From Mycobacterium sp. MS1601 (GTDB lineage Bacteria; Actinomycetota; Actinomycetes; Mycobacteriales; Mycobacteriaceae), in the NCBI RefSeq assembly GCF_001984215.1, contig NZ_CP019420.1, positions 4,154,001-4,218,000 of the forward strand: DNA of 64,000 bases, written 5' to 3'. Both the position numbers and the translations under genes were made by a program. This document shows positions 43,208 through 53,023 of this stretch, piece by piece. Each line of letters starts with the position of its first letter. Positions within the stretch are counted from its first letter, which is position 1. The notes beneath the pieces were generated by a model, which worked only from the letters and a program-made list of their open reading frames with translations, did not search any database and was not told where the DNA came from.

Positions 43208-45091
43208 GTGGTTTGTGCTCATCATGACTATCCAGCACGGCTCACAAACGCCAATCTGTCAGTAGGCACTACTAACCTCGATTTCATGGTCGCCAGTCCT
43301 GCTCCAGGACGATCTGTGGCTGACCTCTACCCGCAGCTAGTTGCTGAGTGGCACCCCACGCTGAATCCAGATCTCACTCCTGCTGATGTGATGCCGGGCA
43401 GCAATGCCAAGGTTTGGTGGGTATGCCGAGCCTGCGGCCATGAGTGGTCAACTCAAGTCAATTCGCGAGCTCGCCGGGGCAGTAGCTGCCAGAAGTGCTG
43501 GCATGTTCGACGGGGGATCCTTCGGGCCACACCCAAACCTGGCCGAAGCTTGGGTGACTTGTTCCCGGATGTCGCCGCCGAGTGGAGTCCGACCCGCAAC
43601 GGTGATCTGAAGCCGATTGACGTCAAGCCTGCGAGCAATAAGAGAGTTTGGTGGTTGTGTAAACAGGGGCACGAGTGGGAGGTGCCACCGTGCGACCGAC
43701 TAAGGGGAGAGCAGTGCCCCGTATGCGCTGAAGCTCAAAGGCATTTGACAAAATCGACGCCTAAGCCCGGTAGGTCGCTGGCGGACCTCTTCCCGGATGT
43801 CGCTGTTGAGTGGCACCCGACTAGGAATGGGCCCTTGACGGCCGGCGACGTAAACCCTGGCAGCCGCCCGAATCGATGGTGGAAGTGCAAAACTTGCGCC
43901 CACGAGTGGAGCACCAGCGCCGCCAAGCGCACGACGCGCAGCCAGGGGTGTCCTATGTGTAGCTACGCGCGCATCAGCCGGACTAAGTCGAAGCCGAAAC
44001 CAGGCGAATCGCTGGCCGAGAGGATGCCTGAACTGGCCAGCGAGTGGCACCCAACGCTCAACCTGCCATTGACACCTTTCGACATTCGGCCGCGAGGGAA
44101 TGCGTCGGTGTGGTGGCAGTGCCAATTTGGCCATCAGTGGAAGGCCAAGGTCGCGCCGCGGGCGGTTGGGGTCGGCTGCCCGCATTGCTCGATCGTTGGA
44201 GTTTCGGAACGGGAAATCCGGCTCAAGTTTGAGCTGGCCGCTGCAGGCTTGTCCGTCCAGCATGACTATCCGCCGATAGCAGTCCCGACCCGCCGCAGAC
44301 CAGTCAAGGCCGACATCGTGCTGCCTGACATCCGTCTCGTCATCGAATATGACGGCTCCTATTACCACGCGAACAAGCTCCTCGACGACCAGAAGCAGAC
44401 CGCCGCGCTCGAATCCGCGGGGTGGACTGTTCTGCGCGTGAGGGAACGACCGCTCGGATCCCTCGGTGGACACGAGGTCTTCGTGTCTCCGACCGAGCCG
44501 GTGAAATCGCTGGCGATTTCGATCCTTCGGGCCCTGACAGATCTCGGAGTAGTCGCCCCGAAAGGTGCTGAGTACCAGAAAGACCCCGAGCTATGGGGAC
44601 AGGCTGCGGCCAACACCGCACTCAATCGCCACCGCTCGCGGAGCCTCGCAAGCGAGCTACCTGATCTGGCAAAGCAGTTCCATCCTAGAAGGAACGGCGC
44701 GCTCACTCCTGGGAGTGTCCATCCCGGGAATAACGAGAAGTTCTGGTGGCTTTGCCCCGACTGCGGCCACGAGTGGGAGGCTGTGCTTGCATCCCGTGCG
44801 GCTGGCCGCGGTTGTCCTCCCTGCGGAGTTCAACGGCGAGCTGAAAGGCGCGCTGTGCCCAGGCCGGGAAACTCTTTCCAAGATCTATTCCCTGAGGTGG
44901 CGAAAGAATGGCACCCCACACGGAACCATCCTTTGACGCCCATGCAGGTGAGCGCAGCGAGCAACAGGCTCGTCTGGTGGCAGTGCCACCGCGGACACGA
45001 GTGGGAAGCCCGAGTGGCTTTCCGACGAGAGTTTGGACGCTGCAAAAAGTGCCCCACCTCGGAGAGCGGAAGGAAGCGCACGCGTCGTTGA
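43208..45091 (+). CDS. multi-treble-clef zinc-finger protein with VSR-like endonuclease domain
   Basis: A 627-residue protein (GTG 43208; ATG 43286 is also plausible). It has six copies of a module of about 65 residues: S-x-x-D-L-F-P-x-x-x-x-E-W-H-P-T-x-N, then WWxCxxGHEW and CPxC at the end, the DUF4379-type treble clef. Four copies stand before and two after an inserted domain at about 330-450 containing KADIVLPDIRLVIEYDGSYY and AGWTVLRVRERPLG, a PD-(D/E)xK/VSR-fold endonuclease with visible D and E-x-D residues. The zinc modules should read DNA, the nuclease should cut it. A defence or restriction role within the island is likely but not shown. Confidence 0.8.
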   Translation: MVCAHHDYPARLTNANLSVGTTNLDFMVASPAPGRSVADLYPQLVAEWHPTLNPDLTPADVMPGSNAKVWWVCRACGHEWSTQVNSRARRGSSCQKCWHVRRGILRATPKPGRSLGDLFPDVAAEWSPTRNGDLKPIDVKPASNKRVWWLCKQGHEWEVPPCDRLRGEQCPVCAEAQRHLTKSTPKPGRSLADLFPDVAVEWHPTRNGPLTAGDVNPGSRPNRWWKCKTCAHEWSTSAAKRTTRSQGCPMCSYARISRTKSKPKPGESLAERMPELASEWHPTLNLPLTPFDIRPRGNASVWWQCQFGHQWKAKVAPRAVGVGCPHCSIVGVSEREIRLKFELAAAGLSVQHDYPPIAVPTRRRPVKADIVLPDIRLVIEYDGSYYHANKLLDDQKQTAALESAGWTVLRVRERPLGSLGGHEVFVSPTEPVKSLAISILRALTDLGVVAPKGAEYQKDPELWGQAAANTALNRHRSRSLASELPDLAKQFHPRRNGALTPGSVHPGNNEKFWWLCPDCGHEWEAVLASRAAGRGCPPCGVQRRAERRAVPRPGNSFQDLFPEVAKEWHPTRNHPLTPMQVSAASNRLVWWQCHRGHEWEARVAFRREFGRCKKCPTSESGRKRTRR

Positions 45092-45104
45092 TTTATCCCC
45101 GCGG

Positions 45105-45344
45105 TCTGACTCCACGGTGTGGAAGGTCGCCGACTTGTTAACCCGCCGCCCGGTCGTCAACCCCGTACTGCTAGCGCACGACCTGGGCATCGAGTCGACC
45201 AATGCACACCGGTATCTCAACCCGCTCACGAAAACGGGAATCGTCATTGAGACAACCAACGGACCCCGCAACAGAGTGTGGCGTTCTCCTGAAGTACTCG
45301 CCGTGCTCGATGCTTTCGCCGAACGCGCCGGCCGGCGTGGGTAA
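45105..45344 (+). pseudogene. Fic protein C-terminal fragment
   Basis: The frame encodes VWKVADLLTRRPVVNPVLLA, then AHRYLNPLTKTGIV and RNRVWRSPEVLAVLDAFAER, which is the winged helix-turn-helix found at the C-terminus of many Fic AMP-transferases. The Fic catalytic domain with HxFx(D/E)GNGR is missing; upstream the frame runs into the end of the nuclease gene. It is therefore a leftover of a Fic toxin displaced by recombination, or a stand-alone regulator if a start exists. Confidence 0.65.
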
Positions 45345-45660
45345 CTGAGTAGGTAACCGGCTCCTCGGACCCGGGAATGGCGGCCGGCGCCCGAAGGGAA
45401 AATGTTGCGGCTTACCGAAATGCTGGCGGCACCAGCGCGCTCAAACCTCTCCTTCCAGGCTTCAGCTCCATCATTTCTCAACGGCCATCCGCCCATTCCC
45501 AACAGGCTCTCCTTCGCTCTCAATCAATATGAATCAGACTGTCTTCGTTCATATCTCACAAACTCCATAGTCGGAAACCCTTGGCACATTTGCACAAGGA
45601 GTGCGAGACTGGTTGTGGCGCAGTAAGTGTCAATACCTCCGGTTTTGAGCGGGTCTGCAG
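45345..45660. other. gap between the Fic fragment and the relaxase
   Basis: About 315 bases. A 74-codon frame at 45402-45626 has no coding features. The oriT that a MobF relaxase would nick is often found just upstream of its gene, so this is the place to look, but no clear inverted repeat with a nick-like motif was recognised. Confidence 0.4.
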
Positions 45661-48458
45661 ATGCTGACAATTTCGAAGCTGAGACGGTCTTCGGTGAGCT
45701 ACTACATCGACACCGCTAAGGCCGCTGGGCGGGCCAGTTCTGACCTCCAAAAGGCCAACGGTGGCTTGGGGGAGTACTACTCCGAACATGAGACGCGCAC
45801 CCCAGTGTGGTTGTGCGCGGGCGACACGCATACCGCAGCGCTGTTGGTGGGTTTAACGGATCTGCAGCGCGCGGGTGGGGAAGCCGATTCGGCGGTCGTG
45901 GCGCGGTGGCTTGACGACGGTGTCGCGCCCAACAGCGCCTGCGGGCGCGCCTTCGGAACCCGCGGTGTGCACGGCTTCGATTTGACCTTCGCCTCGCCAA
46001 AAAGCGTGTCGTTGCTGCGCGCTTTGCGCGCCGACGATGTGGTCCAAAAGGCCATCGCTGCCGCGCATTCGACGGCGCTTGCAGAGGCGATGGAGTACTT
46101 GGCCGCGCATGCCGGCTACACCCGCGTACACAACAGCGTGACGGGGGAGAAGGACCTGGTGAAGTTGCCGGGATTGGTGGCGGTGGCTTATCAGCATGAG
46201 ACGTCGCGGTGCGGAGATCCGCATCTGCATACCCACGTAATCCTGCCGAATCGGCAAGCCCGGAACGATGGGGTGCTGGTGTCGCTGGACGGCACGTCGC
46301 TGTATCACGAAGCCCGCGCGGCGGGGGTCATCTATCAAGCCACGTTGCGACGCGAACTACACCAATCGCTAGGGATCGAGTGGGCGCCGGTGGATCCGGG
46401 AACGGGGATGGCCGAGACCGCCGGAGTCGATCGCTACACCATCACTGCATGGTCGCGGCGTTCGTCGCAGCTACGGGAGTGGGCGGCCCACAATCTCGTT
46501 TCGGTGGACGGCCCGTTGAGCGCGGCGCAGCTTGCGGCAGCACAGAAGGCCGCCCGTCCCGCCAAACCGGAAGAGCTTGCGTGGAGTGAATTGCAGCGGC
46601 AGTGGCGCGAGGATGCGCGGGGTCTCGTTCTGGACCGCGCCGCGTTTCTGAAGGCGCGTGCGGCGCGCCGCGCCGCGGCGCGGACTGCGTTTGACGGCGC
46701 GAGTTTGGCTGCGGCCGCGGAGAAAATCGATAGGACGGTGTTCACTCGCGCGGACCTCGTTGAGATCGTTAGCGCGCAACTTCCCGTCGATGGGGACCTG
46801 TCGCCGCGCGTTGCGGTTGAAACCGCCGTCGATGAGGTTGGGATGCGGTTGACCGCGCCGCGCGCCGCCCACGAGCGCGAGGGCCATGAGCGCTTCACGC
46901 TGACGCGGATCTTGGCCGAAGAAGGCGCGTTACTCCGCCTGGTCGACGCGACGAATGATCGAGCGAGGCTCTGGGTGCGCGACGACGACACCGCTGGCCT
47001 GTATCCAGCTCAGGCGGCTGCAGTGCGGAACATCGGCGACTCGCCCTGGCTTGTGCAACCGCTCTCTGCGCCGGCGGGGGCGGGCAAGACCACCTTTCTA
47101 CGTGCGCTCGCCAGCGCGGCACACCACCGGTTCGGCGCGACCGTTCTTGTCCTGGCACCGACCGGTCAGGCTGTCGACGTCGCGATGCGCGAAGGCACCG
47201 GCGATGACGGCATGACAGTCGTCAAGGCGGTGCAGTCGCTGCGCGACAAAACGTTGACGCTCGACCCCTCGACCCTCGTCGTCATCGACGAATCCGGCAT
47301 GGTCGGCACCGACGATTTACGCCAGCTCCTGACTGCCTCCACGCAGGCGGGTGCGAAAACGGTGCTTGTCGGTGACGCCAGCCAATTGGCGCCAGTCAAG
47401 GCCCGCGGCGGCATGTTGCCCAACTCTGCGCGGATCTGCCTTGGACGCAACATCTCTCCGAGGTGTGGCGAATGACCGACCCAGAAGAACGCACCGCGTC
47501 CCTCGCGTTGCGTGACGGCGAACCAGCTGAGCGTCGTCACGCCGTGGACTGGTATCGCAGCCACGATCGGTTGCATTGCGGCGACGCAATCACCATGGCC
47601 GCGGACGCGCTCGCTGCCTATAAGGCCGACACCGAACTCGGCCGTGACGCCTTGCTCGTCTGCGACACCACCGAAATGGCCGATGCGCTCAACCTCCGCA
47701 TTCACAAAGATCGAATCGACCAAAACGCCCCGTCCGCTCTCGGCGCCCGCGGCCAGCAAGTTAGCGTCGGAGACCTGATCATCAGCCGTCGCAACGACCC
47801 CACCATCGCCTTTCACCATTCGACGCCCGGGGCTGAGTCGCTGCCGCCCGTGCGCAACGGGAACCGTTGGCGGGTCACTGCGGTCGACTCAAATGCGAAT
47901 CGTGTTGCGGCCGAACGCCTCGACGACAAAGCTCGAGCTTTCCTCGAAATTGACTACGTCCGAGAACACGTCAGCCTTGGGTATGCCGTCACCGTGCACT
48001 CCGCCCAGGGCGTCACCGCCGACGCGTGCCATGCCGTGCTCAGCGACGGCACCAGCCGCAATTTGTTCTATGTGGCGATGACTAGGGGACGCCAAGCCAA
48101 CTACGCGCATATCTACGAACGAAGCACCGAGGCAAGCGAATTCCGTCACGGAGCACCTGCCGGAACTCACGTCGCGCAGAGGGGTGACAGCGCTGAAGCT
48201 GCCACCCTCATTTTCGGCGTTCTTGCAAACGACGCGCCGGCCGTCACCGCGCATGCCTACGCCGCGCAAACCGTCAACGAGGCACTGCCGGAGCGCGTCC
48301 GCGACCTCGTCAGCATGCGCACCGCCGCCACGGAGCGCCGACAAGAGAGCTGTGACGCCTGGAAAATCCAGCGGCAAGAACACGAGCGCAGCAGGAAAGA
48401 AGCTCAACAGCGGCACCTCGACAGAAGCCGACACTCAGACTACGGACTCGAAATCTGA
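45661..48458 (+). pseudogene. MobF (TrwC/TraA-type) relaxase-helicase, one-base frameshift
   Basis: From ATG 45661 the relaxase domain has the N-terminal tyrosines (SSVSYYIDTAKAAG) and the histidine triad HETSRCGDPHLHTHVILP. The RecD-like helicase follows, with Walker A APAGAGKTTFLRA and Walker B LVVIDESGMVG. Frame 1 ends at 47475, but the next frame reads QLCADLPWTQHLSEVWRMTD, the normal continuation, to 48458. One T is missing in ATGTTGCC at 47413-47420. The C-terminal helicase motifs (GYAVTVHSAQGVTAD, FYVAMTRGR) are intact. Repairing one base gives about 932 residues, a normal length. It implies conjugative mobilisation in the past or present. Confidence 0.9.
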
Positions 48459-48594
48459 CGACAATCCGCCCCCGTCGACCTCACGGCCACTAGACCGTGC
48501 ATCGGTGGACGCGCAGAGTTTCTATGCTGGAATTAGGGGCATAGCGCTCTGCGGCTGGTTGTAATTGCTCGGCGTACGCCCGCGGACTGCTGTC

Positions 48595-50070
48595 TCATTC
48601 TCTATGGCTCGCAATCCAGAGTTTCAGCGCTTCGTTTCCTATGTCCCGGCTCTGCTTTCGCGTCATAGCGCGAGAGCTGGCGATCTGGCGGACCTCGTCT
48701 ACGAGTTCTGGAGCGACAGACCATGGCAGATTTTGCAGGTTCCCTGGCTGGGCCCGCACAGGCGTGGAAACCAACTCCGGGCGAGGGAACAAGCTGATCA
48801 GCGACATCATCTGCTCGACTGTTATCTCGATTCTTTCCCCATCTGAAAACCGGGTAAGTAGGCGGTTACCGGCACTAGCGTCGACGACGCCATGCTTGTG
48901 GACCACATCATTTCGGATGTTCCGTATGTCTCCGAACAGAGGACTTCGTATATCGAAGCGAGTCCAAGGCATGCCATCACTGTCTGATCCGTGCGCAGTT
49001 GCGAGTCGGCGACGGTACGACTCCTCCCAAAGTGCGTATATGTATGTGAACCACTGGCTGTAAAGCATGTATTGGACGTCAGGATATTTGTCATGGGAGC
49101 GGAGTCCTTGGCCGATGAGGTACGTCGTGATGCCGGCATCCGTGGCTTCGTGTACGTCCCGCATGTGCAGCCGGCCGGGACCGCCCTCGCCGACGAGGCG
49201 AAACGAGGCGATGTCGAGGTAGTCACCCTTCTTACCCTGTTCCCACTCCGCCAGAGTCTTCGCGAGTGTGCCTTGTCCGGTTAGCGTCACGGCGAGCGAT
49301 AAAAGGAAGTCGCGCTCGAGGTCGTCCACGACTTCCGACACCGTTTCCAAATCTGGTTCCATGAGTCTCAACCGTCCGATCGCGGCATCGATTGCGGGAA
49401 TGATGAGGCTGAGGTCTGCCGCGACTTGACTTGTGTTCCACGGTGGGGGTTGATCGAGAAATTCCCGTACGTCCTCGACGACATCACCGAGTGCGCGCTC
49501 CAACTGACATCCGGCGGGGAGATTCATTGCCTCGTACTTGTGCACCAGGCGGCCCGGCTGGATTTTCCATAGACTTGGGCCCATTCCACGAGTGAACTCA
49601 TTTGGGCGAGGTGCATGGGTGGTTTGGTGACGCAACGTGTCCAAAACGAACCGTGCATCTTGCAGTATGTCGATCCAGCGTGCCCTGATTGCGTGGCTGA
49701 CTCGCGGTCGCGGTCCAGAATCGGCGCCGGGCGAGCGTTGCCTGCGGCGATTCCGCCTGCTCTCTTCGACACGATCCGGCTTTAATTCCGGGACTGTTAG
49801 GGCTGACCGGCGTATTGCCTCGATCGAGCTACGGCGGACTCGGTAAACCAACGTGCCCAGCGGGGCTCTAATGGCCGCTACGGCGCGCTGATCCGTGCCC
49901 GCTGCTGGTCTTAACTCCACGGTCTGACCCTCGTGCTGGTTGAACGCATGCTTCTTGGCGTGCACTTGCCAGACGCTCGGCTGGCCATCTGCACCCTCGG
50001 AGACGATGAGCTCGCCGATGTCGATCAGTTCAACTGCAACAAGTTCGAGATCGTCTTCCGTGAGAGCCAC
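48595..50070 (-). CDS. large protein with C-terminal HEPN-like domain
   Basis: About 491 residues from GTG 50070 (AGGAAC upstream); the frame is open up to 50322 without a good start. The N-terminal half is mixed alpha/beta, and the C-terminal 200 residues are helical, with YSQWFTYIYALWEESYRRRL followed by DIRNIRNDVVHKHG. RNDVVH is the RxxxxH HEPN motif with asparagine after arginine, the form found in active HEPN RNases. It is the last gene of a minus-strand cluster in the island. A toxin or defence effector is inferred; no exact family is recognised. Confidence 0.65.
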   Translation of the reverse strand: MALTEDDLELVAVELIDIGELIVSEGADGQPSVWQVHAKKHAFNQHEGQTVELRPAAGTDQRAVAAIRAPLGTLVYRVRRSSIEAIRRSALTVPELKPDRVEESRRNRRRQRSPGADSGPRPRVSHAIRARWIDILQDARFVLDTLRHQTTHAPRPNEFTRGMGPSLWKIQPGRLVHKYEAMNLPAGCQLERALGDVVEDVREFLDQPPPWNTSQVAADLSLIIPAIDAAIGRLRLMEPDLETVSEVVDDLERDFLLSLAVTLTGQGTLAKTLAEWEQGKKGDYLDIASFRLVGEGGPGRLHMRDVHEATDAGITTYLIGQGLRSHDKYPDVQYMLYSQWFTYIYALWEESYRRRLATAHGSDSDGMPWTRFDIRSPLFGDIRNIRNDVVHKHGVVDASAGNRLLTRFSDGERIEITVEQMMSLISLFPRPELVSTPVRAQPGNLQNLPWSVAPELVDEVRQIASSRAMTRKQSRDIGNEALKLWIASHRE

Positions 50071-50429
50071 GTTCCTGAACCTAACTCGCGGTCCCGACGA
50101 TTCTGGCGATGGCTTCTGAATCGTGTCCCATGTCGCCGATACGTGTGCGCTCGCGCTGGCGACCAGCCAGCCTGTGACTACGCCAGTCAAACCGGCCCCT
50201 CGAGCGTAGAGGCGACACGACCGAATCGGCTCGGCTGCGTCGCCTGTGCCGAACGGCCGTCGTGGCATGGCTGCGGCGGGCGTGGGTGCGCTGCAGGTTT
50301 CGCAGGGGTTAGGACCGCGCACTCACGGGGACGATGAACGTCTCTGGTAACTGGAGGCGCGATGGGGCAAGCAATGTTGTCCCGAGCCGAGGCGCGTCAC
50401 GAATGTGGTGGTGCTGCGGTACCGGCCGG
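50071..50429. other. gap between the two HEPN-type genes
   Basis: About 360 bases. The open frame of the downstream gene extends part of the way in, but it looks non-coding there. GC content rises again to backbone-like values, so this piece may be of different origin. No terminator hairpin was recognised. Confidence 0.4.
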
Positions 50430-51434
50430 CTAGCGCTCTATCTGGGGAGCGGGCGTGCTGTGTTCCGGCGTCCACGCCGCCAAAATATCTAAGACGAATC
50501 GGTTCAGTTCACGTATTTGGTCATTAAGGGCGTCTGGGCTCAGTCGCCAGATATTGCGCAACTCGCCATGCGCGAGTTCGCTACGAATCTTATATATGTG
50601 GTCAAAATACGCGCGCGGCGGGAGGCCGTCGTATGTGTCCGAAAGTCGGTCCGCCAAACGGAGGCCTATAGAGCGGATAGACTTGGATTTATCGCTGTGC
50701 AGCAGCTGCTTTACCGAGTTTGCGGTCTCACGGCCATATTCGTCTCGGCGCCGATTTACAACGTCTATCAGACTATTTAGCACTGTCACGATTTCGGGAA
50801 TTCGTTCCTGTCGAGGTATCAACGCTTCGATCGATGTGACCGCGAGGATGAATTTTGTTTCAGGATTCGCGTCTGCCAATGAGGCATGGAATAATTCGTA
50901 TGCAAGCTTGAGTTCATCGCTCCACAGATTCTGGTTGTGGCGTGCGATTGCCTGCAAGGGCCGTTTTGCTTGTCCCGTCATTATCCACTTCTGGCCGTAA
51001 GCCTGTCCGTAGTAGAAGATCGCAGACGGGTCTATGGGAAGCACGTATAGGCCAATTCTGTCCCAATATATGATAGTTTCGTCTGTGAAACCGGGTTGAG
51101 TACGGGAGTCAATTCTATCCACTTCACGCGGAGTGCATAATTCTTCGCGGTCATCCCCGAGGTCAACCGAAAATCCCACGCGCGCGAAGTATACTGCCAT
51201 AATCTGGCGCCACCGCCGGCCAGCTAAGATGGCAGATTCGAAGCTGGAATACTCGCGACCCCCAATAATCAGGGTGTCGGCCTCAGATATCGATTCACCT
51301 TCTGAGCCAGCTGAAAGTGAGACTTTATTTGGCGGCTCGTCAAATAGCACCCACTCCGAGTGGTCTAAGCTAAGTTTCCTGCCAGTCCTTCGAACCGTCA
51401 TACGGTTGCGAAACCTATACGTTGCCGTCACCAT
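50430..51434 (-). CDS. ApeA-like HEPN protein
   Basis: A 334-residue protein starting 4 bases after the stop of the membrane-anchored gene. Residues 1-150 form a beta-rich N-terminal domain. The C-terminal helical domain has KFILAVTSIEALIP, about 85 residues later YKIRSELAHGEL, with R284 and H289 forming RxxxxH. This combination follows Apea-like HEPN domains seen in anti-phage ApeA-type RNases. The local base composition is AT-richer than the backbone. An RNA-cleaving effector controlled by its N-terminal sensor is the likely role. Confidence 0.7.
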   Translation of the reverse strand: MVTATYRFRNRMTVRRTGRKLSLDHSEWVLFDEPPNKVSLSAGSEGESISEADTLIIGGREYSSFESAILAGRRWRQIMAVYFARVGFSVDLGDDREELCTPREVDRIDSRTQPGFTDETIIYWDRIGLYVLPIDPSAIFYYGQAYGQKWIMTGQAKRPLQAIARHNQNLWSDELKLAYELFHASLADANPETKFILAVTSIEALIPRQERIPEIVTVLNSLIDVVNRRRDEYGRETANSVKQLLHSDKSKSIRSIGLRLADRLSDTYDGLPPRAYFDHIYKIRSELAHGELRNIWRLSPDALNDQIRELNRFVLDILAAWTPEHSTPAPQIER

Positions 51435-51438
51435 TTAT

Positions 51439-52263
51439 CTAGTTCTGAGATTCGATGTCGCTGATACGCTTCGGTCCAGTCGTGTCGGTTCGCTCCCACG
51501 CGTAGTGATTGGAATCTTCGTACCGGATATATAGATGCGGTATGTAGTCAGGGCGAGTAGTTTCGATCGCCATTGCCAGGAACCGATTCGGATAAAGGAA
51601 TTTGTCCCATTCGTCCGTCAGTTGGGCTTGAATTCTGAAGTTAAGGTCGGCTTGCAGCTTCGCGCCGAGCTCAGGTGTGAAAGCAAACTCCGGAATCCCG
51701 GAGTTGAATTGTGCGTTTAGTTCAGCCATCTGCTCCGGATTTTCGGCCAAAGTCATTGCGTTGAGTCGTATGTAGTCAACGAATTGAGAGTATCTCGCCT
51801 GCATCTGCTCAAACACGCTTGCGATTTCGGGTATCAAAATTTCGCCCATTTGCTTACCCATGGCGACCTTGTCTGCTAACCGATATCCGTGAGGGACTTC
51901 CTTGCCCTCGGAGTCCTCGATTATAATTTCTACGTGCAGATTAGATATTGCACCCTGACTCCAGTTATCAATACGGAGGCTCCATAAAGTCTGGCTAACT
52001 ACGCTGGAGCGGAATGCGGTAGGCACAATCCAGCGCGCTTGAGCGGCCAGTCGATCGTCCTCAGCTTGGCGCAGAGCTGCGATCTGTGCCTCGTGGCGCT
52101 TTGCGTCCTCAACTACTTGAGCTTCACCCGCCTCCCGATCTCGGCGATCTTTCCGGAGCTGCCACCAGAGAGCCGCGAGGGCGATAAGTACTGCGAAGGT
52201 TCCGACGGCCTGACCGACAGCCTCGGCAATCTGTAGCCAATCAGGCACCGCGCCTGGATTCAC
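51439..52263 (-). CDS. membrane-anchored coiled-coil protein, partner of the HEPN gene
   Basis: A 274-residue protein from ATG 52263. Residues about 17-40 are one membrane helix (AVGTFAVLIALAALWWQLRK), then a charged coiled coil at about 40-80 (DRRDREAGEAQVVEDAKRHE), then a soluble alpha/beta domain with SLRIDNWSQGAISNLHVEII. The N-terminus-out, body-inside layout fits a membrane sensor or anchor. The 4-base gap to the ApeA-like gene means the two are co-translated. No family is recognised, and this pair is a candidate new defence system. Confidence 0.65.
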   Translation of the reverse strand: MNPGAVPDWLQIAEAVGQAVGTFAVLIALAALWWQLRKDRRDREAGEAQVVEDAKRHEAQIAALRQAEDDRLAAQARWIVPTAFRSSVVSQTLWSLRIDNWSQGAISNLHVEIIIEDSEGKEVPHGYRLADKVAMGKQMGEILIPEIASVFEQMQARYSQFVDYIRLNAMTLAENPEQMAELNAQFNSGIPEFAFTPELGAKLQADLNFRIQAQLTDEWDKFLYPNRFLAMAIETTRPDYIPHLYIRYEDSNHYAWERTDTTGPKRISDIESQN

Positions 52264-52743
52264 TTCGACACCTTTCCCCTCAGCTGGCCCACATGCTGTA
52301 CATCGCCGAAAACGCTACGGGCACTGTCCGACAATCCGACTGATTTGCCTTGCGAAACGCAGATCTAACCTTTTTCATGGCGTTCGCAGTGCCCTCAGCG
52401 TTGGGCGCTTTCGTTAACTGGGCCGGTGAATGATGCTTGCCATGGGCATTAGATCACGACGTGGCTTCAGCGAATCGCGGGTGACCCCGCAGCCTGAGAG
52501 GTGGGAGCGTCCTACACGAAAGCGAAGGACTAAATCGAAACTTAGAACGGATGAGTTGGTTTAGGAATGGACACGACTCCTTCGGCTCGGATGGGTTCGG
52601 AGTCCTGGCGATGACGGTGGCCGAGGTGCAAATGTGCGAGTTCAGCGACAGCGAGATCCGCCAAAATCACCGCAGCTAGTGCCTTCGCGCCGACTTACAG
52701 TTGAGTTACCCGACTTGGGGCGGACCAGAAGGAAGTGACCGCC
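52264..52743. other. gene-poor region before the excisionase
   Basis: About 480 bases. It must hold the promoter of the minus-strand cluster and of excisionase/integrase. A 40-codon basic frame at 52442-52564 is not called. No inverted repeat of note was recognised. Confidence 0.45.
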
Positions 52744-52950
52744 ATGGATGAGAACCGCGACGACAAGTGGCTGACCCGCCAAGATCTCGCCGACCGGTAT
52801 GGGTTACCGGTGAAGACCCCGGCCGAATGGGCCTCCAAAGGAACTGGCCCGCGGTACGCGAAGTTCGGGCGGCACGTCCGGTACCTGCTCAGCGACGTAA
52901 TCGACTGGGAAAGAAAGCAATTCGCCGAAGGTAAGCGCGACACGGCCTGA
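52744..52950 (+). CDS. excisionase-like helix-turn-helix protein
   Basis: Sixty-eight residues from ATG 52744; AAGGAAG lies 8 bases upstream, which decides against GTG 52735. WLTRQDLADRYGLPVKTPAE is the helix-turn-helix and GPRYAKFGRHVRYLLSDVID the wing and last strand, the MerR/HTH_17 type of phage and plasmid excisionases. It sits 73 bases before the integrase gene, as usual. Confidence 0.8.
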   Translation: MDENRDDKWLTRQDLADRYGLPVKTPAEWASKGTGPRYAKFGRHVRYLLSDVIDWERKQFAEGKRDTA

Positions 52951-53023
52951 GTATGATGGGTCGATGATCGCTGTTTCAAAGTTCAAGCGGGCATGGCCAC
53001 GCCCGCGAGGACTGGAGTAGGCC

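Noticed and set aside
45402..45626. 74-codon open frame before the relaxase
   Set aside because: No similarity or ribosome site; low-complexity composition unlike the genes around it.
52442..52564. 40-codon very basic open frame
   Set aside because: Too short, no overlap with neighbours and no known motif, so it cannot be told from chance.
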